Assembly: GCA_018105865.1 (NCBI GenBank)
Contig: CM030859.1
Span: 4,702,343 to 4,766,342 of the forward strand
Direction: 5' to 3'
Length of the DNA stretch: 64,000 nucleotides
DNA from: Metaphire vulgaris
Lineage: Eukaryota > Annelida > Clitellata > Crassiclitellata > Megascolecidae
Of the stretch, positions 12,655 through 25,469 are shown one piece after another; the first letter of the stretch is position 1; each line of letters opens with the position of its first letter. A program made the position numbers and the translations under genes. Under the pieces are notes generated by a model. That model saw nothing but the letters and a program-made list of their open reading frames with translations. It did no database searches and was not told the DNA's origin.

Positions 12655-12962
12655 GTAGTCCCATACTCGAACGAGCGTAGGGTTTCCGGCGCTGATCTCC
12701 GGTACTAGGCAAGCAACGACGCAGGTGGCTTACGCCATTAATCTAGAGTAGGTTGCCATTACTTTCTCTAGACCTGCGTTTTACCTTCGCAGCTTAGCGC
12801 TGCTACCAATTTATCGACGCCTAGGCGATGAACGGCTTGGTTGGCACCACGATTAGATCCCGGGATGGTCACCCATCCAAGTACTAACCGCGCTCGACGT
12901 TGCTTAACTTTGGTGTTCTGACGAGAACCGGTCGCACAACGCCAAATAGGCCGGGTAATTAT
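12655..12962 (-). mobile_element. 5S rRNA-headed SINE
   Basis: On the minus strand the head (12,960 to about 12,860) matches 5S rRNA, including GGTTAGTACTTGGATGGGTG with the pol III internal control region. The body continues through a hairpin (12,742-12,772) with the loop GTAATGGCAACC, and the end GGAGATCAGCGCCGGAAACC. It is not a functional 5S gene. Confidence 0.75.
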
Positions 12963-13306
12963 TATATTATTTATAGAATTATAGCCAAAATGTTGCATTG
13001 TACTAGGCTGGGAGTGACTGCTTGCTATAAGTTTGGTAGCCATGCTAGAAAATACCGGACACAGGCATGTGCCTTAATTTTTTCACTGGACAAATAGGCG
13101 AAATACTGGACAGTCTGGCTAAAACCGTACATCTGATGATCTGGCAACCCTAAACGTGGGTCTCCACTGAATGTGCACGTACACACACAAACACAAATTT
13201 AATTGGATAAACTAATGGAACCCTGGCCTTCAATTACAATCCTGGACGATTTAAAACTACTATTTACGGGCGATCATAGTACAACATTTGAATGTTTTAT
13301 GGGTCT

Positions 13307-13720
13307 GTCCATTAATTAAGTCAATAATTTTTGGGCAATTTTTACCCCTCACCCCCTTGTCAATAACTGTCAACTTTCAATAACCCCTCTATAATTGTCA
13401 AAAACTTTGACCCCCTCCCACTAAGACCAGCGACGGGTCCCCCTAAAAAGTTTAGAAGGTTATTAGTTTTGCAGCGATGAGACCTTTTCCCCTTTCTTTT
13501 GTTCATCAAGCGTTATAATGTGGTGGTGATGACCTTTTTTTGCTTGTCAGGCTTTTTTCCATTGTAATAAATAGTATTCCATGAAATTTCCTATTTTTTA
13601 TTCATTTTAAAAAAATTAAATTGTTGACGTCAACTTCTCTTGACCCCACCCCTGTCAACAATTGTCAAACTTTCTCAAACCCCCTCTCCCTATTTTTGAT
13701 GTAATTAATGGACAGACCCT
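13307..13720. mobile_element. inverted-repeat element 'CTGTCCATTAATTA', copy 1
   Basis: GGGTCTGTCCATTAATTAAG and TGTAATTAATGGACAGACCC are inverted ends, both flanked by TAT. The interior repeats GTTGAC/GTCAAC motifs. Confidence 0.75.
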
Positions 13721-13954
13721 ATTGTATTTCTTTAATGAATATCAATGCTAAAAAACATGACGTTAAAAACTCAAATGTAATACCTGTAGTAAAACAAATG
13801 CCTCGCGATTATGGCAACAAATTTATTTTTCAACCGGAGGGGGAGGGTTAGAGAAGCCAATTTGTGCATATGCATAGGGGTCCAAAAAATATAAGGGTTG
13901 TAACATGGGTGGGAAGTTAAAACTATGCCTTTTTGCATACGTAATATATGGATG

Positions 13955-14236
13955 GGGCGGGAAATTAGAAGAGTGGTAACAATGCTGGACAATGGAGCAG
14001 AAGGTCGCGGGTTCAATTCCCGCAGGAGCCCTAAGGTCTACTCAGCCTTATTCGCTAGAGGGCGATGGTAAAAATGAGGTGCAGCGTTAAGCTACAAGGT
14101 AAAGTGTGGGTCTGGGGAAAGTAATGGCAACCTACCCCAGATTAATGGCTTATACCAACTACGTCGCTGATTGCCCAAGCCGGAGATAAGCGCCTTAATG
14201 CAATGCTCGGACTAAAGTACGGGACCTACCTTTACC
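13955..14236 (+). mobile_element. tRNA-headed SINE sharing the 5S-SINE core
   Basis: The head has GAGTGGTAACAATGCTGGA (A-box-like) and B box GGTTCAATTCC within GGTCGCGGGTTCAATTCCCG at 14,003-14,023. The body contains the same GGGGAAAGTAATGGCAACCT hairpin (14,111-14,141) as the 5S-headed copy and a related AAGCCGGAGATAAGCGCC end. Confidence 0.75.
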
Positions 14237-14504
14237 TTACCTTCATATATGGATGGGCCCTAATGTTAAGCTCACATACACACCCACCCACCCACGTAAC
14301 ATTTCGTAACGTTTTCAAGGACCCCACCGAACCTCCAGCGCTACATAATTATGCGCGGGCCCCTGACAGCAACATAAACAGAACTACATTTCCAAACAGA
14401 AAATGCAACAAAACAGAAGTCCCAGCTCTCTAATTAATTGATTGTTAGAAATTGTCTGCTTATGTTTACAATTTCCAGCTATGAACAATACTACAAAACC
14501 TTTC

Positions 14505-14510
14505 TTTATT
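14505..14510 (-). other. candidate COG5 polyadenylation signal
   Basis: AATAAA on the minus strand, 84 bases past the COG5 stop codon. A short 3' UTR is inferred; no transcript evidence is available. Confidence 0.5.
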
Positions 14511-14593
14511 TACAGAAATTCCTTAACCCCAAAATATCTTCATCAAATACAATAAACATTAGTTTTTAAGGTTAGTTTTTTTGCCATTTCTGC

Positions 14594-14705
14594 TTAGTCA
14601 TGCTGCAGTCCCTTCTGCAGTAGATTGATCATGATTGGATAAACGGGAACAAACTCTTTTCCTCCTCTTGACGTTACACCCTGTGCATATGACTCCAAGC
14701 TTCCT
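14594..14705 (-). CDS. COG5: COG5 last exon with stop codon
   Basis: A 112-base exon after TTCATCAG. It encodes [29 protein letters not shown] and ends HD with TAA at 14596-14594, matching the human C-terminus [20 protein letters not shown]. Confidence 0.94.
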
Positions 14706-15023
14706 CTGATGAAAAAAATGTTTAAGTGAATTAACATTAAGTTTAAGCCTATAATGAGTGTTCTTTGATCTTTACCAAAACATTAAATCCAATAAGAATA
14801 TACATGCTTACAGTACATACATATATACATACATACACACACGTTTTAAAAAAAAATATATATATATATAAGAATATATATATATATAATTATATATATA
14901 TATATATAAGAATATACATGCTTACAGTACATACATATATACATACATACATACATAATATATATATATATACATACACACATGTCTAATATATACAGTT
15001 ATACACACATATACATACATACA

Positions 15024-15054
<31 letters not shown>

Positions 15055-18000
15055 CTTGCATTCCACAAAGGTATAAACATCTAAATATAATCATCATAGG
15101 ATTTCAAAATGCCCAGTCATTATCAATACTGTTCATAGTCACATAATTTGAAGGGTTCTTTGCAAAGACATTCATTAGCATAGCTAAGAGGGGCACTGGG
15201 GTGCTGGACCCCCTATTTGGGTTTGAATGGGATTTGCACAGATGCAGTGAGAAATTCTTCCAGGGATGGGGTGGGGGTGATTGTAAACAGTATCAACATA
15301 CTCAGTTGTTTTGCAACTTTTTGCCATTCAACAATGAATCACAATTAGAGCGGTGTTTTATCCAGGCCTGTGGTGGCAGATTCCGTCCCAAACCTCAAAA
15401 ATCCCCCCCCAAATCCCAGCGATGACACAAATTTCTGCATTGAACTGTGTCTTTTCCCTCCAACCAAGTCAATCCACCCCCACTCCCACCCCCAAAAAAG
15501 CCTGGGGTCTGGAAAAAACATTGCAATTAAAGTCTTTAAAGTATGCATCAGAGTTTATTGTCTGATGTGAATATTACTCAAAACTTCTGTGGCTGGAGCA
15601 CTGCCACAGACCCATGGGGGGCCGGTGGAGCTGGAACTGAGAAAGTCAGTCTGAAGAAGCCATCTTGCTTACTCTGGCTATGCAAGTGATGAAGTTTAAT
15701 GTAAGTGAGTGTAATTGTAATCTGACTTTACGCTTTTGATTAGCATTGACCAGAAATTCTCAAAGATAAAAATTTTTTGATGTCTGGAGCACAGATAAAA
15801 AAATGTTTGATAAATTATAACTGATGGTGCAATCTCTTTAGCACTTATGTTTTTTATTCTCCAGATTTACTTTCTCATAATGTTTATCAATTCATTCATC
15901 AATTCTTGCTTCTTATTAATGCCTTCAATCCTTACATTGAAAATTAAATCAGTAATCGTGTGGACAGAAGCATTTTTATGTCCAATTACTTGAATCTGTC
16001 CCACAATTTAAAAATTGGTAAAGTTTCAAGCAACCAGTTCAAGAAATTCCACAAAATCAACTTCATGCCGTGCAGAAGTTTTATTTCCACAATTCTGACA
16101 ACTGCGCGAACCAATTAAATTTCTTGACTGATTTAATTGGAGGACGCAAATTACCATAACAGAAAAAAAATCGCTGGACTCGATCAATCCGCATCGCCGT
16201 AAACAAAATGCTGACTTTTGATAAGAGACATTAAGACATCAACAACTTACTTGATAAACTTAAGTCGATCTCTTTCGGACGGATGCTCATCGAGCCACTG
16301 ACTATACCTCTGACACGTCCAACCAGCAGCCTTCAACAGCAAAAACACCATCAATTATATATCAAACATTTCTTTATCTCTTCCACTTAAGAGAACAATA
16401 AATGAGATAGGAGAATTGAAGGTGGTGATATTCTTCAAATTTCGGTGAAATCAGATGAAAAAGAAGGGTGGCTGTCAGCCTTTCCCTTGCCCCTTCTCCT
16501 TCCATGGAGTAAGCACCCACTCCTCCATAGTTCGTCTTACTCTCACTCCCTCTGACTGATCTCTGGAATGACCTGGATCTTTTGCAGATGGATTTTGAAG
16601 TACCATTGATTGATACCCTTGGATATTAGAACTGGTGCTATAGAAGTGCATAATTATTATTATTATTATCATTATTATTATTATTATTATTATTCATCAT
16701 CATCGTCATCATCATTATCATCATCATCAAGTTGACTGGGTTATCACTGGGAGCAAAAACAACAGAAATATATTTCTGCTACATCCGTAGATGAAAAATG
16801 AGTTAGCAGAATTCCAAAGGAACTCGTCTCTGAATCCTGAGTTTAATTTGTGATTCTGATAGATAAGAATATTTGCCTGATAAGGCGGTCGAAGCGCAGG
16901 ATGGCCTCGAGAAGACAGAAACTGAAGCACGAGGCTGTACGGAATGATGTCTCCTATGGCCGAACTCTGAGCAACATGTTCCGATGTTTGGAACAGCAAT
17001 GGTCTGGAAAAGAAAATGGAAAACCAATCGTGTGATGCGCGCTGTAAACAAGCGTAGAATTTCGATTCCTACAGAAACTCTAATGTCAAACTATCTTCGT
17101 TGTACTACACATTTGTTGCCAATTACTTCTCAAATTCTCTCACAATTTATCTACCCCAGTCAATCCATATTTACATACTTACTTACTGACTTCTTGCGGG
17201 TACTCACAAAGCCACTATTAAGCAGTTGATATCGGTAGTAGTTTTGATTTTAATGTGCTAAAATCTGACTGCTAATATAGAATGAACAGGAGTCAATTGG
17301 ACTTTCAAAACGGGGCATCAAAAGAACAAATTTTCTCACAATATACCTTAAAATGAAATATAAATAACTAGTCATTCATTCCAACAAATCAATACTCATT
17401 CAAATAGAAATGATTACCAGTATCCCTAAAATAATTCTATGGTCAAACATCAGGTGGTTAGCAACTTAGCATCATCCAAGACATGGGCGCTCGCCTGCCC
17501 ATTGGGGCATGCACCCCCTGGAAATACAAATACAAATATTTCACACTGAAATTTGAAAACCTCGCTAAAATATAAACCGTGACCATTGTGTTAAAATGTG
17601 TTTTGCCCTTCTGGATAAATTTTTGTGACATAATCATGACTATTGTGTTTTGCCCCCTGTTGGAAAAATTTCTGTGGGCACCCATGATCCAAGACAAATG
17701 AATCAGCTGTTAATCTCAAAAGCAAATAACAGTATTAATGTTTAAAAAGCTACGATATTAATTGAGTGAATTAATGATTTAACCTGACAGCCCTAACAAG
17801 CCGATAAGATTTTCCCAGATCTGTTGGTTTCATGCAAATCGAAGTGATTGTCTGCTCGATCTGCGCGTAGTCGGCAGTTAGACGGAGTTTTCCGGCCTCT
17901 CCAAGAGGATAAAGAAGACTGGAATGCCGGACAAACAGCTCGAGACAGCGACAGGCAACCGGTCTGAGGCTGAAATTTCCAACGACAACAAATCTCGTTA

Positions 18001-21000
18001 TTTTGCTCAAAAAACCTGTATATTTAATTTATCATACAAAAATTGTTTTAAAAAAATTTAAGACTGGATTTGCTATAATACAATAAAAAATCTGACTTAA
18101 AATTATATAATTCAATTGAATAGTCATCTAATTACAAATTTCATTAGACTTTAAAATTCAACCTTAAATTTGAAATGAATACTAAATAGTTTTAAAATGT
18201 GAAATAGCAAACAAGCACTCTTGACCTAGCCTGCTAGGACAATAGCGCTATATAAATCAGCCTGTAACTAAAAAAAATTAACTAACTAAACAAAACATGT
18301 TAATTGTTTTACTAAAGCAGCTACCTGGCAGTCAAGTTCCTATAATAGTGAAGCAGTTATACTCTTATTACAGCATAGACGTTAAATACTTTTAATAGCA
18401 TAGCAGTTATGTTAGCAGGTGCTGATTCATCAACAGTTTGCAATGTATCGGCTGAAATCTTGCATGTTTAAAATCAATGCAAGTTCAATGAAAATTCAGT
18501 TAACTAATGATAAAGTCAGGAATTTCATGGAAAAACCTTTATTTCTATTGTGAAATAATCAATTTTTTGTGTAAAACAGGAAATTAATCTATTGCCATGT
18601 AGCTGTGCTTGATCACCTTTGCATCACAAACTCTGTGCACTGAAACTGAGCCAGATATGTTGATGCGACACGCTGCACAAACTGATGCAGTTCCTTCATA
18701 TAGAGTGAGCACGTCTGCTGGTCATGGCTCTGACTTCCATCCAATGACCTACATAAAGGCAAGAAAATAATCATGATTAACATCAGAAAAATAGAACTGA
18801 ACAGAATCCAAACAATTTCCACCATCATCCAACTATAACATGTTTTTATGACAGCTACAAATAGTAAATAATTATAAATAGTAAATAATTATAAATAGCA
18901 AATAATTATAAATAGCAAATAATTATAACTAAAACCCATAATGTGGACTTTAAGGAACTGGAGTAAAACACAAATGCTAAACTAAAGTTTGTGTTAAGAA
19001 AATGTTTCAAAGAAACTGATCGAGTCTCAGTAAGTCAAAACAAAATGGTCTGGGTTAATCAAGGGTCCACATTATCCAAGACCATGTTATCCATTGTTAA
19101 CAGGATTTTACTCTAATAACAAAATGAGGAGAAAAATCAATACAGTGAGAAGTCTTCGTGGTGCATTGTGAGGATGATTGCCTCCATTGCTTGTAATATG
19201 GAATTCAACAGTGGTTCGATTGCGTTTCCCATCATTTCGACAATGCCCTACAATCAAACGTCACAACACGGGATTCTGCAAACTGCCACACTTTCAAAAC
19301 CAACACCACACTCACAAAAGTTTCATGTCAAAAGCAGGAAAAAGAGGGTCTTTCTTGAAAACACCTTTAAAATACTGCCAAAATTACAGCATTGCAAACT
19401 TGATTGAATGTGCCAACAAATTAAAGGTGAAGTGCGAGAAGGAGAGGGACGTAGCAGTGAGTAGTGAATCGTTTACTGGGAGCGGAGTACATGTACAATC
19501 AAATAACACAGAATTAATGTCTATTGTACCTGCAAGGCATCATTGAAAGATATGAGAGCCACTTCAGGGAATGAACTTAAGGTGGACAAAACCTACAAAA
19601 CAGTTCAGTTCATTATACACTAGAATAAAAAGTGCACAATAATGGCTGCTTATATAAAAAAATAGATGAACAATTGCAAAAGTTAACATTCATTAAGTCA
19701 TTATTATTTAGATACAGAAATTTTTCTAAAATGTTAATTATTAAATATTTCTTAATTATTAATTCTTTTTAAAAATTAAATATATTTCTTAATTATTAAT
19801 TATAATTTTTATTTCTCAAATATTAATTATTACTGTAATCTACACAATGTATTAGACTAAATTTAACAAAACCCAAATGCTGACCTTTGAAAGAGACTGA
19901 TGCAGTTTAAACAATGCATTAATCACAGCTGCATTGCGCGTTTGCGCAGAAGTGGGTGGTCCAATAACTTGTCTGCCATCACTATCTGTAACTAACTGCA
20001 AAAACAAGCAAAGGTTGGTCATTTGAAATGAACCTTTGATACAGTAAAACACGTATGCTAATAATGCTATCATAATCATTTGCATCTGAATAAATATTAC
20101 GACACGTCAAATTGTATCGTATATAGTGTGATATAAACAACAGTAGTAAATTATGATACGCACAGATAATAATGGAAAATGATATATTCTGAGCTCATTA
20201 ACCATTGCTGCATGTAAAATTACTTTAGAACAGACTATTGTAAACTGCTAAAAATATTAATAATAGACAATCAAAATGTTAAATCGTTAGCTTATTTCAT
20301 TGTCTCCATGTATTATAATTAGACGAATGACAATTATAGTAAAACAACTAGTAGGCTAAAATCACCACTGAGGAAATTTTGTACAATAACAAGAAAATAA
20401 GTGTGTTTTTAGATTATTTCTGATGGTAGTCTCAACAGAGTCAGAATTAGTCAAACAGTCATTCGAGAGTTGGGGGAGCGGATTGCCCGGTTGAGAATTG
20501 CTGGTATAGAGGTCTTAATATAAACAACAGTAGTAGATTATAAATACATACAGGTAATAATGGAAAAAGATATATTTTGAGCTTATTAACCATTGCTGCA
20601 TGTCATAATAATCAGAACAAGACTACCGGTACACTACAACATAGTTTAATAGCCACAAAATCTCTAACATATATAGCTGAATGTGGTAACATATGTATGT
20701 ATGTATGCATGCATGCATGCACAAGTATGTATGCATGTATGTATGCATGGTGCAAAAGGAAGGATTGAACAGAGCACGAGTCCAGCATTGATATCCATTT
20801 AGAAGGAAAACAGCAACTTACACCATTTGCCCAGTGTAGTGTCCAATGTAGACAGAGAAAAATTACTTTTAAAAAAATCTAACACTGGCTTATTTCCAAC
20901 AACAAAAAAACATACTAGTTACATACATAACACGTAAATCAATCGCTCACATTAAACATTTTAGAGCATAGAAAAAAAAATTAAATAAAAAGAGCAGAGA

Positions 21001-24000
21001 ATTATTCTAATGATGTATCATTATGATCATTGTTAAAACATTGGAAAATAGATGCCAAAAGAGAACACAGTTCCCGCAGATAGTTATCTATAAGTAAAGT
21101 ACTGTAAGTCATTAACAATAGAAAATGACAGAGGTACAGTATAGGCTAGTGTAAACATCTTGACATCATGAAGTCAATAAGTTAATCTTATATTTTCAAG
21201 GAAGGCAATTGGGCTTTTAAACTAACAGATGTCTACCAAAGTTAACCAATTATAAAATGACTTCAACTAAAAATAAAAGTAGTAGATGCAGTTTTTCTAA
21301 AGAGAGACCAAATTCCCATTAATGCGTTGCTCAGGTAACACACACCATTGCTCAGAATATAGTAAACATTAGCCTATTGTTATTCAGGCCACTAACCAGC
21401 TGCTCAGACTTTGTGCAGAAAAACACGATAGTCTTTGTGACGTTTCGCGCCAACGTCGCGGCCAATTTGGCGTCAAAACTCGCCACGTTTAATTCACTAC
21501 AAGCAAAACGCAAAATGGTCCCAAATAAAACCAAATCTTGTTAATTTTCAAATAGATTCCAAGTGAACATGATATCTGGCTAGATTACTTTCAAGTGCAC
21601 TGTATTTCCAATCTGATTTTCCCATTACAAATGTTCTATAAATATCTTAAGTTTCTAATATTAGCGCATTAAAAATGATGTATGTTAATCCACACATGCC
21701 ATGATAAAAACAAGTCTCAGAGCAATCAACTACAAGAATGCAGCTGCATCATTTTAACTGCCAAAAATATCAAAACTTAGTTACATTAGTATAATTATAT
21801 ATATACTTATAGACAAAGTCATGTCTGCCAAGTTGGTACCAGGGGTGCAGTGATGGGAGGGGGGGCATATATCAGTATATATATCCCAAAATCAGTATAT
21901 ATAAAATACAAAATCACAAATGTATATATATATATATAATATAACATATAAAATATATATATAATATATAAAATATATATAGTATATATTATATATTATA
22001 TAGTATATATTATATATATAAATAAAATATATATATATATCCGAAATCAAATTCCTGGCTACACCCCTGGCTGGTACTTCTGACGTTACCTTGCAATGGC
22101 TCTGACAATGCCGTCGATCTCCTTGTCAGTGGGAGTATTGGCAGTACTTGACGAGAATGCCAAATTGATCGGATCAAAGAGGCGAGAAAGAGACTTTGCC
22201 AGGTAAGCATTTTCAAACTGTGAGAGACTCTCTCGAAGAGCCTTTTCTGGGCTACAAAAGCATTTTTCAAAAAAACAAGGAATAAAAACACCAATTTCAT
22301 CAATCCTGAATCCAAAACTCTAGAAAAGCAGATTCTCCAAAATGAAAGAGTCTCATTGACATGAATTAAAAACATTTATTTTAAATGTTTAACTATTTAG
22401 CAAAATTATAAAGTAGCTTTCTCTTCTTTATTGGTGACAGAAAAGGAGAGGAGGAAGCTACAATATTTTAGGCACATAGTTCTACATGACAATACATAGG
22501 AGAAGACAATCATGCTAGGGATGGTAGAAGACAAAAGAGGAAGAGGGAGAGACAGACAAAGAACAACGTGGATGAAAAACATTGCAGACTGGACTGGATC
22601 AACTATTCCAGATGCCTACTTGAAAGCTCAAAGAGAGGACTACTTCATGGAGACAGCTGGGTCGTGTTATCGTTCAGCACCAATGTGACGGAGGAGCATG
22701 ATAATGATGATGATTAAAATGTAAAATAATCACAAGATATATATATAAATCTGCATTAGTGCAAATGCACTCAAAAGTGAAAGATATTAAAATTATCAGA
22801 GGCAAAACTATAGAAAGCAAAGAAAGAAGCGCCTATTTCATATTAATAAAAACGTCACAAATTAAGTTAAATTTAAGAAAAAGAGATAAAATAAAGTAGA
22901 AAACCTAGTAAAAGTAAGACCAATAGTACTACTGAAAAAGTAACACTACATAAATCACTACAGCACGATCTCTAAATCCATCTTCTCCTCTCTTACTCGT
23001 AGCGGGAGTCCAGTGCCGTCTGTTCCATGAACTGCTGATGTTGCAAATCAACTGGAACAGCCTCTTCCACTTGCAGCGAGTTCGGAAGGTCGACTTTCAC
23101 TCCGAGTGACTGAATGCGTCGCCAAAGGTCAGTGTACAGTCGCAGAAGCTTAGGATATTCACTCTCAAGAACTTGCTTTAGGAAGGAATTGTCTCAAAAT
23201 AAAAAGGATTTTCAAGATAAATGCATACATAGATGTATTAGACATCAACACCACAAATAAAATATTTCAATCTCAAATTCAATGCGATGTAATGCTGCAT
23301 CAACTTTCCATTGCTAATAATAGCAGAATAAATTCATTTTCAAGCACGCTATAAACAACCATACTGTCATCAACTGCCATTATCAACACTACTGCCAGTT
23401 TGAGAGTGACCTGAAACTGTACTGGACTTTTGTTATGTTCAGATAGTTTGGCATTCTGCACTATCCAGTTTCACAGAATACTTATAGCAGATAATTACCG
23501 AATCCAAATATTACTATCACATTTCATTTTACCGCAACCTTCTCAACAACCCTATTTTAGACTGAGGAAGACAGTTGGTTAAGCAACTACAGTTACTATA
23601 TGTGGGGATAATGAAGCAAATGTCTATAACTGTAATGTGCTTCCAGAAGTAACCTCCTTCTCAAAAACTGATTACCCTGTTCAACCTCTGGCAGACGGGG
23701 CAAACTCATGGCATGCGGGTCATTTTAATGCTGTGCAGTGATATTGCTTTGGATCCAGATCAGGCAAACCAGGTCAGGTCAGGTCTTCGTCCTCCAACTG
23801 TATCCAGCTATCAATTTCTCTGTGACATATCTCTCCAAAGTCCTCAGTCCTTTGCCATTTCTTCCAAAGTCATTCGGTGTCTTCCGTCAGTTTTTCTGTT
23901 GACATTTAGCCCTGCCATGTTCAGATCCAATCCGTCCACCCATCGTCTTTTGGTCTTTCTTTAGATCTTCTCCCCTCTGGTTTGTAGCTGAAAATTCATT

Positions 24001-24090
24001 TTGGGTTTCTTATTTGCCCCCATTCTGAGTATGTGTCCGGTCCATTTCATTCTTCTCTTTCTGATTATTCCAATGATGCTCGGCTGCAGT

Positions 24091-24146
<56 letters not shown>

Positions 24147-24762
24147 TCTAACTTCTTCATTTGTGATTTTGTGATATGTTCTTTGTATCCAATCCTTAGT
24201 ATTCTTCTAAACCATTCATTTTCTGTTGCTAATATTTTTCCTCAAATTCTTTTTTATGGTCCAAGATTAACATCCATAGTATTACACAAGTGTTCAGAAT
24301 TTTTTCATCCCAATATCATGTCTTTTGAAAATTTTGGTATATAGCCTGTTGAATGTACAAGATCCTGCCATTGCTATTCTACTTTTAAACTCCAAATCCA
24401 AACCTCCCTATGCTTTCTAAGTAAACAAAGTTCTTCACCATTTCAATTTCTTTTCCGTTGTGTGCTACTATTGGCCATTCTCCAAATTTCTTTGTATTTG
24501 ACATTAGTTTTGTTCTATTAGTGTTTATTTTTAATGCAAATTTTCCACTCTCCATTATCAAGGCCACTGTTAAATCTACAATCCTTGAGAGGCATTCAGT
24601 TAGAGATGTTCCCAATCCATTCATGTTTTCAATCCATCTCATGATGTAATCTAATATAATATTTGCTCTCTTGTTTAATAGCCAACACTGACTGACATCA
24701 GCGCATTTGCTGCACTGCGAACTTGTGCTTTAAAAATGTTCATAATAATAATAATAATAATA

Positions 24763-24817
<55 letters not shown>

Positions 24818-25417
24818 GTTGAAGAGTATTGGAGATAGGGTATATCCTTGTCTAAATCTTGTTTTGATTTTGAACCAGTTTCCTCTCCGTCAATTCTGAT
24901 ACATGCTAAAACTGTGCTGTGTAAATTTTCAATTAGATTGATTATTTTGCCATGAATGCCATAAATAAACTCAGCCAACAGAAAACTTTGCATTGCCTTC
25001 CAGATATCCAGAAGATTTCCAGGCAAACGCCCAAAATATCCAGATCTGGTACCTGGTGGAAAATACACGTCTGGTCATACCCTACTAGCCAACTAGAAAG
25101 TCTGAAGTGGTCAATGGACAAGGAGGATCCAGATGGAGGAAGCCAAAGAGAAACAGTTAAAAAAGATGCCTACTTGTCTACAACTCACTTTCGGCCATTT
25201 TGTTAAACTCAGACAACAGCAAACTTGTCATCGACTTCCAGAAATCCTGAAGAAGATTTCCAGAACCTTCCTAACAACAAAATTTCAAATCATCTTTAAA
25301 CTTAATTTTCAAGTCAAATTTCGTAATTCAAAGAACATAAAATGCATCAAAAAGAACAAAATAAAATGCATCAAACAGTTAAATGCAGCAGATAAGAAGA
25401 AACATGGAATATATACA

Positions 25418-25469
<52 letters not shown>

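Larger units (their letters stand above)
23700..24966 (-). pseudogene. LINE reverse-transcriptase fragment with microsatellites
   Basis: Minus frames give [30 protein letters not shown], then [27 protein letters not shown], i.e. the RT palm and downstream blocks with frameshifts. It is interrupted by (TAA)n at 24,743-24,814 and (TC)n at 24,092-24,149. Its upstream edge abuts the pseudo-exon copy of COG5 exon 10. Confidence 0.7.

Noticed and set aside
12860..12960. 5S rRNA gene
   Set aside because: Only the internal control region and part of the molecule match, and it continues into a SINE body; a retroposon head, not a gene.
13980..14030. tRNA gene
   Set aside because: A- and B-box-like sequences are present, but no complete cloverleaf, and the same unit recurs with a SINE body at three loci.
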